Shown: piece after piece, positions 51,701 to 61,410 of the stretch | Layout: each line of letters opens with the position of its first letter | How positions within the stretch are numbered: position 1 is the stretch's first letter | Source of the DNA: Pterobdella sp. o SKG-2022 | Lineage: Eukaryota; Annelida; Clitellata; Hirudinida; Piscicolidae | Assembly (NCBI GenBank): GCA_964035795.1 | Contig: OZ038322.1 | Location: forward strand, 6,500,925-6,564,924 | Direction: 5' to 3' | DNA: 64,000 nucleotides | The notes under the pieces: generated by a model | The model's input: only the letters and a program-made list of their open reading frames with translations | Told to the model about the DNA's origin: nothing | Databases searched by the model: none | Translations under genes and position numbers: made by a program

Positions 51701-53354
51701 AATCAATTTATTCAAGTTTATATATATATTTTGAAATTACTTTCTCGAAAACTCATTTCAAGATCAAAGAATTTTCCTACTCTCAAAGTCTTTGTTATCG
51801 TGCACATACACTCCGCAATCACTTTCAACCTCTTTTTTCTGTGACCCCATTAGTCTCTGTCAACTTTGCTGGCATCAGTTTTGTTTTCTGAGAATAAATT
51901 TGGTGCAAAAATTAACAACACTTCAAATGAAAAAAAAAGAGTAGCTGGTATTACTCTCTCTAAAAAAAGAAAGTGATGTTGACTTGAAAAAATGTGTTTG
52001 GAGATGGTTTCTGAAAAGGAAAGGTCTGGGGCAACAACAGAAGGTCTGGGGACAACAAGAGGAGGTCTGGAGGCAACAAGAAGAGGTTTGAGAGGTTCAG
52101 ATTAGGTTTTTTTAATATTGGAGTCACACAGGCTAGCTTTAAATTTTGAGAAACAGCTTCTGATTTGAAACAAATTGAAGATACTAACTAAAAAGATGCT
52201 ACCAATCTTGCTATTCGTTTCAACAGCCAATTTGGGATTGGATTTAAAGCACCTTTTATTTGGCAAATTGTTGATCATTTTCACCAATTCCTGTCCATCC
52301 ACGTCAAGAAGTTATCTAATTCTGAAGTTCTGGATAAAACCAATTTAAATTAAGCCTCCATCTAAAATTTTGACTTCGCCAATTTTATTATCCAAAAATT
52401 TTTTAAACTAATAATTTCTATGCCTTCATCTTGAAATGCCTTAACCTTACCAGCAACCTTATTTATATAATTCCAAGTTGTCATTGACTTGTATTCAGTT
52501 TCAAAAAACTTTAAATTTCAAAACTCCTTTCTATTCTTCCCAAATAGACGTTGTTGGAAAATCTTCTGCTTGAACCATGTCTCACAATCAGCTGTTGAAC
52601 GAGTCTTGAAGTATTTGCGCTCGAACTTTTCTGTCATACAAACTCACATTCTTTATCAAACCAGACGTCAAGCGGTCTCTGATGAATACTTAGAACTCTT
52701 TCACGAATGAGTTCATCAGAAATGCCCTTCAAAAAATCATAATGTCTTCGAACTCTGCAAAAAAAATTAGAAAAAGCATACACAGTTCTTTGAACAACCA
52801 AGCCGAGAATATAATTGAATTTGGAGAATATCTTCACACAAATTCAAAAGTACTAACTTCAAAAAAAACACCAATCATGATTGCATTTATTTTTGGTTCT
52901 CCAAAAAGAAGCTAATCCGCCATGTTTAGTTTTTATAGAAGTCACAGACTCAGAACTTTTGTAGAAGGAGAAGGAAACAAGCTTGAGCAATCTCATTTTG
53001 TTTGGACAAGCTTAAGTGGAAAGGTGCAAAGATAAAGGAAGAGCCGAGAAAGAGGAAGGATTGAAAAAACAAGGAAGGTTGGAGAAACTCTTTCTCTGTA
53101 TGTCACTAGATCAAATTTTTATAATTGAATACATAAATTTTTGAATAATATTCTAGTTTTGAGGCATGCGTATTAGATTTTTAGTTTTTTTTAAATGTTA
53201 ATACGGGTTAGTTGTTGAAATAATGTGTCTTCAAGACTTTTCTCTTCGAACTGCTGTCTTTGCAAGCTCGGTTCAAAGCGACTATCTCAACAAGTACATC
53301 TCCATGCCAACATTAGTGCTGCAAAATGACATGAGAGTGCTTAGCTTCAGATAG
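48778..53354 (+). CDS. Unidentified multi-exon gene(s), five candidate exons
   Basis: I do not recognise the product. Five stretches look like real exons, with protein-like composition in AT-rich surroundings: 48778-48947 (contains VARGSQFLVDLLLYD; clean GTAATT donor), 49389-49536 (NHCGRNTPLNGDELKDLNAK; ends in frame at TAG just before a GT), 50881 to about 51024 (SMTRKQTAIMLISTT), 51556-51696 (MLEMILPHMQHHHNIHSTL; donor GTATAA), and 53236-53354 (QSDYLNKYISMPTLVLQ, ending TAG). They are mostly helical and could be ARM/HEAT-like repeats, but that is a guess. Phases do not all connect (exon 1 ends phase 0, the next needs phase 2), so exons are missing or more than one gene is present. A decayed LINE lies in the last interval. 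Confidence 0.4.
49866..50099 (-). CDS. Possible minus-strand exon or small gene, unidentified
   Basis: An ORF of up to 77 codons. Its last ~54 codons (from METFKSRK) are clearly richer in G+C than the surroundings and read like a folded protein end: GGSREVRNSGGQALMTRARF, then a VWVTEPLKK close and TGA. It overlaps, on the other strand, an intron of the unidentified plus-strand gene. I do not recognise the family. It could be the last exon of a minus-strand gene. Confidence 0.3.
   Translation of the reverse strand: MNKLNNFQQFHKKININTAPTKLTMETFKSRKTKSTVGLLGGSREVRNSGGQALMTRARFYIVNNNVWVTEPLKKIS
52100..52860 (-). pseudogene. Decayed LINE, endonuclease-RT linker region
   Basis: Minus-strand frames, with several stops and shifts, give PLDVWFDKEC, then (shifted) STADCETWFKQK and TTWNYINKVAGK. 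This is the pattern seen between the endonuclease and RT of non-LTR elements. The match is weak and frame changes are needed; it may instead be an old host-gene fragment. Confidence 0.4.
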
Positions 53355-53519
53355 TGAAGGTGTAAGATGACAACTTGTTTCGACAAAAAAACAAAAGCTT
53401 TGTGTTGAGTGAAGCAGTTTATATTGTTTGGGAAAGAGGGTTTTAAATTTAATCAAAAATTTAGATAGGGTTTAAAGTGTTCCGGAATGGATCTTTGGAT
53501 CATCACTAACACTTGACAG

Positions 53520-53900
53520 CAGGTCCGGGCCCCGTCTTCCTCCACCTTCTCAACCTACTCCCAGACCTTCTCCACTCACTCCCACACCTCCTCCACCTAC
53601 TCCCCCACATCCTCCACGCACTCCCACACCTCCTCCACCAGCTCCCACTTCCACCACACACTTCTCCACCTCTCCCACCCAATTCCCCACTCGCACCATC
53701 TCCTCCACTCACTCTCGTACTTCCTCCACCCAATCTTTTCCTCTTCCACCCACTTCACCTTCACCAACCAAATCCGCACTTTTCCCACCCACTCCCACAC
53801 CTTCTCTACTCGCTCTCTCATCACATCTCCCACCTCCCACACTACCTTCCTTCTCGTCTCTCACTTCTCACAACACCTCCAACATCATCTTTTCTAAATA
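53520..53900. repeat. Pyrimidine-rich CTCC/CCAC minisatellite
   Basis: Strongly strand-biased C/T tract with a loose period based on CTCCCACACCTCCTCCAC, standing out from the AT-rich surroundings. Frames on both strands are open only because of composition (Leu/Pro/His repeats on one strand, Gly/Trp/Arg on the other). I do not call a gene. Confidence 0.75.
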
Positions 53901-54039
53901 CCTCAACACAATTGGTCTTTGAATCCATCTCTCTGTTGTGGTATGGAGCGTAGAAATAGCAGCTTACAATGCTGGTTTTAAACCAAGTTTATTCAAAAGG
54001 AAAAGGAAGTGCTTAAGAGGGATTGTGGTTTTAGAAATG

Positions 54040-54621
54040 AGTGTGCTTGTTCTTCCCCAGTCAGAAAGTCATTTCAATTGTGTTAACAAGGTTAATCTGT
54101 TATAATTATCCTGTCTAACCTTAACAAATCTTTTCATTGTTCTTTACCAGTCAGAAAGAGCAAATACTTGCATTGGTTCTGTTCTCAGCATTACCTACAT
54201 TACCTCGAATAACATCTATTTGAAAAAATAACTAAAGTAAGCGGCTTAGAAAATAACTTATAAACAGTGAGTACATAATCTGTTGTACAAAAAGCTATAT
54301 TTCAACTTTATCTAGCTTTTAACTTTCATTTCATTTGTGTTAACAATGTATTATCTGTTATAACTATCATGTCTGATTTTAACAACTCTTTTCATTCTTC
54401 TTCAACAGCCAGAAAAATCGAATACTTGCCTCGGTTCTGCTCACAGCCCTGAATAACATCTCTTCGGAAAATTGACTACAGTATGCGGCTTGGCAAATAA
54501 CTTACTAACAGTGCAACATACTCTGTTGCACAAAAAGATATATTTCAACTTTAGCTAGCTTTTAACTTTTATTTCAATTGTGTTAACAATGTATTATCTT
54601 TTATAATTATCATGTCTGTTT
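54040..54621. repeat. ~260-bp satellite array, left part
   Basis: Two tandem units carry the same landmarks in order: GTTAACAA(T/G)G(T), CAG(T/C)CAGAAA, AATACTTGC, TGCGGCTT or an equivalent, and ATATTTCAACTTTA. The array continues after the LTR element at 57772. It is non-coding. Confidence 0.75.
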
Positions 54622-54626
54622 TTAAC

Positions 54627-54859
54627 TGTTGTGGGTAGTTTCTGTTATTACTATATAGAAACTCTTACATGTCTGCAAGAAGTGACTAGGCACCTATATA
54701 TATAAGTGTTGACATTTACTCTGTGTGTGTGCAATAAAATTTGGTTGATTCGTGTTCTAGTTATTATCGTTAGTTACTCTGATTAGTAAAGTGCTTCTAT
54801 CTTGTTAATAAAAGTCTATTTGTTCAGTTGCGAACCTACACACAATACAAGATACAATA
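54627..54859 (+). repeat. 5' LTR
   Basis: 233 bases from TGTTGTGGG to GATACAATA, similar throughout to 57452-57766, with an AATAAAA motif in the middle and a short TATATATA. The 3' LTR ends CAACA, so the canonical TG...CA ends are present there; the 5' copy ends in TA. The following TGGCGACGAGGAC would serve as primer-binding site, overlapping the gag start. Confidence 0.85.
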
Positions 54860-55740
54860 ATGGCGACGAGGACAAGCGAACAAATTGATATGGTGCTGAA
54901 ATTCATGAGAGAAAGTGAACAAACAAGAAAAGAAGAAAGATTTCGCCGAGAGGAAGAAGAAAAAGTGCGCCGAGAAGAAGAAGCTAACAGAGAAAAACAA
55001 TTTTTAGCAATGTTCAAAGCCTTACAACTTTCTAGTTCAAACACTAAATCAACAAAATTTGCAAACCGACTGGAAAATTTCTCACATGACACTGACTCAG
55101 GGTGTACTTTCACGAAGTGGATTTCACGGTTTGAAGATTTAGTGAATACCGAAGAAGCAGATATGTCTGAGAGGAGCAAGTCTAACTTATTAATTAATAA
55201 ATTGGATGCTTGCTCGTATAGTCTATTTACAGACGCAATTTTGCCAAAAAGAGCTACAGACATTGATTATGAGAAAGCAAAAAGAATATTGGAGAAACTA
55301 TTCGGAGACAAAGTTTCTTTATTCAAGAAAAGGTTTGAGTTTTTCAATTTGGTTAAAAAATCTTCCATGCCGATGAGAACATATGGAGGCATAGTAAATC
55401 GCTTGTGCGAAATAGCTAAAGTAGATGAAATGTCGAAGGAAGATATCAAATTTCTTGTTTTCATATTAGGCTTTAAAGCAGAAGAAGATAACAATACATT
55501 AGTTAAACTGATACCAAAATATAGGGAAACAATAAAAATACTTTAGAAGATTTGATAAATACATGTGAAAAAATGATCGTTAACAAAAATAATGCAGACT
55601 TAATTACTGAAAAATTCGTTTCGAAAGTAAAACAAGATTCCAAAAGATATCATAAAGAAGACTTTAGCAAAGATTCTAATGATAAAATAAGGACTTGTTA
55701 TTCTTGCGGCTCAAAAAATCATTTGAAACGAGATTGTTAG
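54860..55740 (+). pseudogene. gag-like region of the LTR element
   Basis: An ORF begins with ATG at 54860 immediately after the LTR and runs 228 codons to a stop at 55544-55546. The reading continues in another frame from about 55552 to a zinc knuckle CYSCGSKNHLKRDC (CX2CX4HX4C) ending at a stop at 55738-55740. The N-terminus is a charged Glu/Arg-rich helix. One frameshift therefore separates the capsid-like and nucleocapsid-like parts. Confidence 0.8.
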
Positions 55741-55914
55741 AGATTAAAAAAAGAATACGTGCCAATGAGAAGGAACAATATACGTAGAAAATATGGAAAT
55801 CACAACTGGAATAAAAATGTGTATCACAAACAAAATTATAAGCCACGATTCAGAAACAATCGATCAGAGTCCAAAGAGTTCAAAGATGGTATAATAGAAA
55901 AAAAACATTAACGC

Positions 55915-57430
55915 TATAACGACAGATAACAGAACAAAAAGAAGATACAAACCCCTAATATCCATATTCGGTTCTAAAAAAGGAATATCGTCACATGCTG
56001 CAAACCGATTACAGAGATGGGAACTAGCTCTTCTCGCCTACGATTTCACTAGTGAGTATAGAAATCCAACAAAATTTGGACTAGTGGATGCTCTGTCAAG
56101 ATTAATATCAACAAAAAGAAATTCAGAAAGTTTAGACCCAATTATTTTGAAAATTGAAAAAAAAATTGGTGTTGCGAAAAAAATCGCAATTGACCAGTTG
56201 CCAATTACTAAAAATGAGATTGAACGTGAAACGAGATACGATGAAGAATTAAAAACCATTATAAAAGCACTTAAAACTGAAGTATGGCCAAAATCAACAC
56301 CACATGCTAGCATTAATAATTTTCAAAGCCTATTTAAAGAGCTATCAATACAAAATGGAATCTTATTTATGAGGGCACGGGCAGTTATTCCAAAAATATT
56401 ACAAAATTGTGTTTTGAAAATACTACATGATGGGCATCCAGGAATATCTAAAATGAAAATGCGAGCAAGAGAAACTGTATATTGGCAAGGAATTAACAAA
56501 AATATTGAAGAAAAGGTTGAGAGTTTTTATTCATGTCAAATGCCTGGCAAGGAACCAATTAAAAACAAATTATGCCCATGGCCAATGACAAAAAATGCCT
56601 GGAATAGGTTTCAAATAGATTTTGCTGATCCCATAGAAGGATTTAATTAGTTAATAATTATTGATGCTTATTCTAAATGGCCGGAAGTAATTAGAATGAA
56701 ATCAATTTCTTCCGAAAGAACCAAAAAAGAACTCAAAGTTTTTTCACAGTTTCGATACCCCAAAATGCTTATATCCGACAATGGAAAACAATTTACAAGA
56801 GAAGAATTTAGAAATTTTTGTTAAACTTATAATATGAAGCATATCAAGACACCACCATATCACCCTCAAAGTAATGGTCAGGCCGAACGTTTTGTAGATA
56901 CGTTCAAGAGAGCAATGATTAAGTTGAAGAGGGAGGGGAATATGGAAGAAAATATTCAAAAATTCCTGATTACATACCGCACTACACCAAATTCTGCTGT
57001 TATTGATGAAAAATCTCCAGCAGAGCTTTTCATAGGAAGAAAATTGAGAACTCCATTAAATGATCTGCGAAAAATGTATGGAAAGACAAAACTTATATTT
57101 GAAACTAAAAAAATGGAAAAGCAATTTAATTAAAAACACGGTGCTAAAGAAAAATATTATGATATAAATGAGCCAGTCTATGCAATACAATACCAAAATA
57201 ATAATACGAGATGGGTACCAGGCAAAATAGTAAAGAAGATCGGCAAAACTATTTATGAAGTAAATATGAACAAAAAAATATATGTGAAACACGCAAATCA
57301 ACTTCGTCGAAGATCATCCAACCTAACAACATCCCCACAGTTGACTATTGAAGATAGTGATAAATTTGAAAGAAGACGACGAAGAAGACCGCCAAAGAGA
57401 CTCACTATTGATCCTGCTAAGAAATATTAA
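55915..57430 (+). pseudogene. pol remnant: RNase H end and integrase
   Basis: Starts inside the end of RNase H (SIFGSKKGI, NRLQRWELALLAYDF, DALSRL), then an integrase. Its zinc finger keeps the two His but has lost the first Cys (FYSCQ in place of CxxC). The D, D, E region is recognisable (FQIDFA; ISDNGKQF; HPQSNGQAER). In-frame stops at 56648-56650, 56822-56824 and 57131-57133 show it is dead. A basic C-terminal tail ends at the TAA 57428-57430. Confidence 0.85.
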
Positions 57431-57451
57431 AATTTTGGTTAAGGGGGGAGG

Positions 57452-57517
57452 TGTTGTGGGTAGTTTCTGTTATTAGTATATAGAAACTCGTATATGTCTG
57501 CAAGAAGTGATTAGGCA

Positions 57518-57616
<99 letters not shown>

Positions 57617-57766
57617 TGAAATTTACTCTGTGTGTGTACGATAAAATTTGGTTGATTCGTATTCTAGTTATTATCGTTAATTACTCTGATTAGTGAAGTG
57701 CTTCTATCTTGTTAATAAAAGTCTACTTGTTCAGTTGCGAACCCACACACAATACAAGATACAACA
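57452..57766 (+). repeat. 3' LTR with expanded (TA)n
   Basis: Same sequence as the 5' LTR, but the short TA run is expanded to about 90 bases at 57521-57612, which explains its 315-base length. It ends GATACAACA. Confidence 0.9.
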
Positions 57767-57771
57767 TTAAC

Positions 57772-58121
57772 AAATCTTTTCATTCTTCTTCACCAGTCAG
57801 AAAGATCAAATACTTGCCTCGGTTCAGCTCACAGCATAACGTTCATCACCCTGAATAACATCCTCTCGGAAAAGTAACTACAGTATGCGGTATAGCAAGT
57901 AACTCATAAACAGTGAGTACATACGGTGTTGCACAAAGATATATTTCAACTTTATCTAGCTTTTAATTTTCATTTCATTTGTGTTAACAATGTATTATCT
58001 GTTATAATTATCACGTTAATTTTAACAAATCTTTTCATTGTTCTTCACCAGTCAGAAAGATCAAATACTTGCCTCGGTTCTGCTCACAGCATTACCTACA
58101 ATACCTCGAATAACATCTCTT
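57772..58121. repeat. ~260-bp satellite array, right part
   Basis: Continues the unit interrupted at 54621 (AAATCTTTTCATTCTTCTTCACCAG), then a further partial unit to 58121. The array has about four units in all, once the LTR element is removed. Confidence 0.75.
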
Positions 58122-58129
58122 AAGATTAT

Positions 58130-58685
58130 AAGACTTAATCATGAGGTGGGTTTTTAAGCACTTGGAAAAAGTTGTTGTGGAGGATATGGATTTGAGGTGA
58201 TTTGGTAAATTGTTCCAAAGAATTGGTGCAGCAACTTCAAATTTTCTGTTCCCCAAAATGGTGTTAGCTCTCACTCTTGCTATGTCCATTGTGTTCGATG
58301 ATCTGAGTCTTTTCCTTTCAGGCAATGAAGATACAGTTGATAATTTTGATGAAAGATAAGAAAGACTTTCTATTTTGAGACATTTATGCACTTGTAGTAT
58401 CATCTTTTATTGAATTCTTTCTTCAATTTTAAGCCAGTATAGGTCTTTTAAGACAGGAGTTATGTGACAAAACTTTCTAGTTCCTGATATTAATCTGGCT
58501 GTCGTGTTAATTATGGACTGGATTTTCTGGGTTTGTAACTTGGGTAATCCCATTAGTACAATATTTCCATAATCAATGCGACTCAATATCAAGGCTGATA
58601 CAAGTGTTTTGAGTGAGTCTTGGTTCAGGTAGATGTTATCTTCCTCAATGAGGCAAATGACATTTGCAATACTAAAAAAGAAAAC
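58130..58685 (-). pseudogene. LINE (CR1/L2-type) RT C-terminal remnant
   Basis: Minus-strand translation contains ILSRIDYGNIVLMGLPKL, HITPVLKDLYWLKIEERI, then (after a stop near 58405) a block with FEVAAPILWNNLPNHL and SKCLKTHL. This is the characteristic RT tail of CR1/L2-like LINEs. The stop and missing 5' portion mark it as a remnant. It abuts the satellite. Confidence 0.8.
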
Positions 58686-58794
58686 AAAAATAATTACTAA
58701 AAAATATCACTGAAAATGAAAATCAGATTCTTATCATTAATACATTTCAATATTGATATAAAATACAAAATAAAAAATAGAACATTTATACTTT

Positions 58795-59440
58795 ATGGAT
58801 GATATTAAATTATATGAGAGTAATGACGATGGACTTGAAGGTTTAATTAAAACAGTGAAGGTGGTTAGCGATGATATTGGTATGGAGTTTAGGCTAGATA
58901 AATGTGCTGAAGCTAGTTTTAAAAGTGGTAAATTAATTTAAGCTAATTACATAATAATTGACAATAAAAATATTTTAAAAGAGTTGGAGCAGGAAGAAAC
59001 GTATAAGTATCTTGGGCTTAATGAAGGCAATGGAATCGAACATGGAAAGATGAAAAAAAATTAGAAGAGTGTATAAGACGTGTGAGATTAATTTTAAATA
59101 CAGAATTAAACTCAAAAAATAAAATAATTGCAATTATTTCTTTAACTCTCTAAGTAGTAACTTATAGCTTTAATATTATAAAAAGAAATTTAAGTGAATT
59201 AAAAATAATCGACACAAAAATCAGAAAACAGTTGACAGAAAGCATTATACGTAATCAGATGTGAATCGACTCTATATTCCTAGAAACAAAGGGAGAAGAG
59301 GAAGGATGCAACTTGAACTTAGTTATAAAATATCAAAATTAGGGCATGACGCATATCTGAAAAAATAATTACGACTGGATGATGAAATTAATTTTAACAA
59401 CATGAAAGTTCAAAAAAATTACATTGAGTCACAAAAGAAG
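58795..59440 (+). pseudogene. Second LINE RT remnant, opposite strand
   Basis: Plus-strand frames give MDDIKLYESNDDGLEGLIKT, SDDIGMEFRLDKCAEASF, EQEETYKYLGLNEGNGIEH, then RVRLILNTELNSKN, VVTYSFNIIK and DTKIRKQL, interrupted by many stops and frameshifts. The blocks and their order match a widespread invertebrate/fish LINE RT. It is a different family from the neighbour at 58130. Confidence 0.75.
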
Positions 59441-59490
59441 CGTTAAAATGTATGGAAAAATATTGTACCCGATTGTGACCATTTTACACC

Positions 59491-59588
59491 GTCTTTTTCT
59501 TTCAGGCAATGAAGACACGGTTGATATTTTCGATGAAAGATAAGAAGGACTTTCTATTTTGAGACATTTATGCACTTGTAATATCATG
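59491..59588 (-). repeat. Duplicate fragment of the CR1/L2-type LINE
   Basis: About 98 bases closely match 58308-58400 (TTTCAGGCAATGAAGA and TTGAGACATTTATGCACTTG in both). It is a second copy of part of the same LINE, separated from the first by the opposite-strand RT remnant. Confidence 0.75.
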
Positions 59589-60124
59589 AGCAAAACTTTC
59601 AAGATCCAAAAGTTTCCATTGTCTCACTTAGAGCTCAATGTAGATAGGTGGAGGCTTTGTTAGCGAACCTTTCCAGATAAACAGTTCGTGATCTGGTATG
59701 CCTGTCTCATAGTGCCTCATTTTAAATTTCTGTTTATAGGCAAAAAAATCAAGCCATCCACCTAATTTATGATGTTACCATGGCAGCTAGTAACGTCTTT
59801 AATTTTGTATACTTGATAATGTGAGTTCAACTTACGAAAAACTTCGTGTTATTATTCAGTTAATAAAAGTGTTTGATAAAATCGCTTTTTGTTAATAGGT
59901 TAGTTTAGTTAATAAAAAGATTATCATTAATTTATACATCATTAAAGTTGGTAATTATCATGATTATCTAGAATAGGTAATTTTGATGGGATATACTTAA
60001 GATTATATTAACTATTATCAATTATATTGATATCAAGGTTTCAAAAACGATTATTGAAAATACACACTAGTTTATATTTATTCAATAATCTTTATTCCGT
60101 TTATTTGTGTTCTATTATATTTAT

Positions 60125-60262
60125 TTATTCTTCTTTTCCGTGAGTAAATTTTTCAATTTGATTTTGGTATTCAGTAGTATCTTCTTTGAGTTTTTTACTC
60201 GATATTAATTTGGACAATCGGATTATTTTTGGCCGCACAACACTTTTTTTGGCCTCCGACAT
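60125..60262 (-). CDS. Possible 45-residue microprotein ORF
   Basis: ATG to TAA, 46 codons, beginning MSEAKKSVVRPKIIRLSKL and ending FTHGKEE. The first half is basic and the second half a polar possible helix. The base composition is less AT-biased than the flanks. I do not recognise it and there is no intron or clear promoter. It could also be a fragment of a larger gene or chance. Confidence 0.3.
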   Translation of the reverse strand: MSEAKKSVVRPKIIRLSKLISSKKLKEDTTEYQNQIEKFTHGKEE

Positions 60263-61410
60263 TATTCGTATATAGTAAAATCAAATTCTATTTATTATTT
60301 TTTCATATACACTGAGCGAGTGTTTGCACTTTAAACTACATGTTATGGCTTCATTATTTTCTATAAGATTACTGAAAACGGTTCTGAGATAGAAATAAGA
60401 AGATTTATTGATAAATACAAACACACTAAAAAGTAATTGCACTTTTACATAGTTCAAATGTCATGACAAGGCGAACAACTGACCAAAACGAAGAGATGGT
60501 GAATATTTGCAAAACTGTCCCGCATTCAATGGAATAATGAAAAAAATATGACATAACTGGAAGCGGTTTTGAAATTGGTGGTATTATTGATGCTGAACAC
60601 AGAAAATGATTTATAAATACAAAAAGCCATTATAGATTCAAGATTACTCCTATAAAAGCAATAGTTTAAGCGGAATAAGAGCAAAATTTGAAATAATCTA
60701 ATAAAACCCATGAGAGAACAATGCATCGTATGATGAAAGGAATGAACCATTGGACGAACATGGTGATTTGATTGCATTGAAATAATCTGATAAGCCACAT
60801 AAGTTGTTTTCTAGAGATGTGTATAAGCAAAACTATTGATAAAAAGCAAAAATTCCTGAATGTTCAATGACAACACACTATGGTACTGAGACAATATACA
60901 GCCTTGATTGAACGAACATGAGATCGAGGAATGCTGACAGATGCATATTAAATGCATTAGGTACTTGCACAAAACAATAAAAATAAATAATCCTTATTAA
61001 ATACAAAGTGAAAAAGCTATGAAAATATAATTGAGCTTTGATATGGTCATAAAATGGGTATGCTTTCACAAAAACTCCAAAATATAATTTTTTAAATGAT
61101 GAGGGTAAACGATTAATGCAATATAAAATAAATAAGGCTGAAGATGGAATAATGGAACAATGCTGGAAGTCTTTAACAATCACATTAGGCTACAAGGAGT
61201 TATGACTGGTGTTAATTGCTGTTAGATTTGTATATGAGGTCAGAACACATAATTATTGCATCATGATCTACATGGGTTGATGAAAAGCAACATTGACTAA
61301 TTTTAATACTTGGTGCACTTTATGACTAGCGATGTTTGAATACTATGATAAATATGTGACAAGAAATTTAAGCAAAATATGAAATATTGAGCAAAAAAAA
61401 AAATTGCATC
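60263..61410 (-). other. 3' side of the TALE homeobox gene
   Basis: About 1.1 kb without a recognisable exon. Its nearer part probably includes the 3' UTR of the minus-strand homeobox gene. Confidence 0.35.

Larger units (their letters stand above)
54622..57771 (+). mobile_element. Ty3/gypsy LTR retrotransposon, internally deleted, inserted in satellite
   Basis: Five-base target duplication TTAAC (54622-54626 and 57767-57771) encloses two LTRs beginning TGTTGTGGG. The interior runs from a gag-like ORF to an integrase, with a purine tract AAGGGGGGAGG just before the 3' LTR. The protease, reverse transcriptase and most of RNase H are missing at about 55905-55920. At about 3.1 kb it is much shorter than a complete element (usually 4.5-6 kb). 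Multiple stops and frameshifts make it non-autonomous. Confidence 0.9.

Noticed and set aside
53513..53953. 146-codon Leu/Pro/His-rich ORF
   Set aside because: Composition is fully explained by the pyrimidine-rich repeat; the opposite strand is equally open.
55915..57430. Host-domesticated integrase gene
   Set aside because: In-frame stops, a lost zinc-finger cysteine and flanking LTRs with target duplication show an ordinary dead retroelement.
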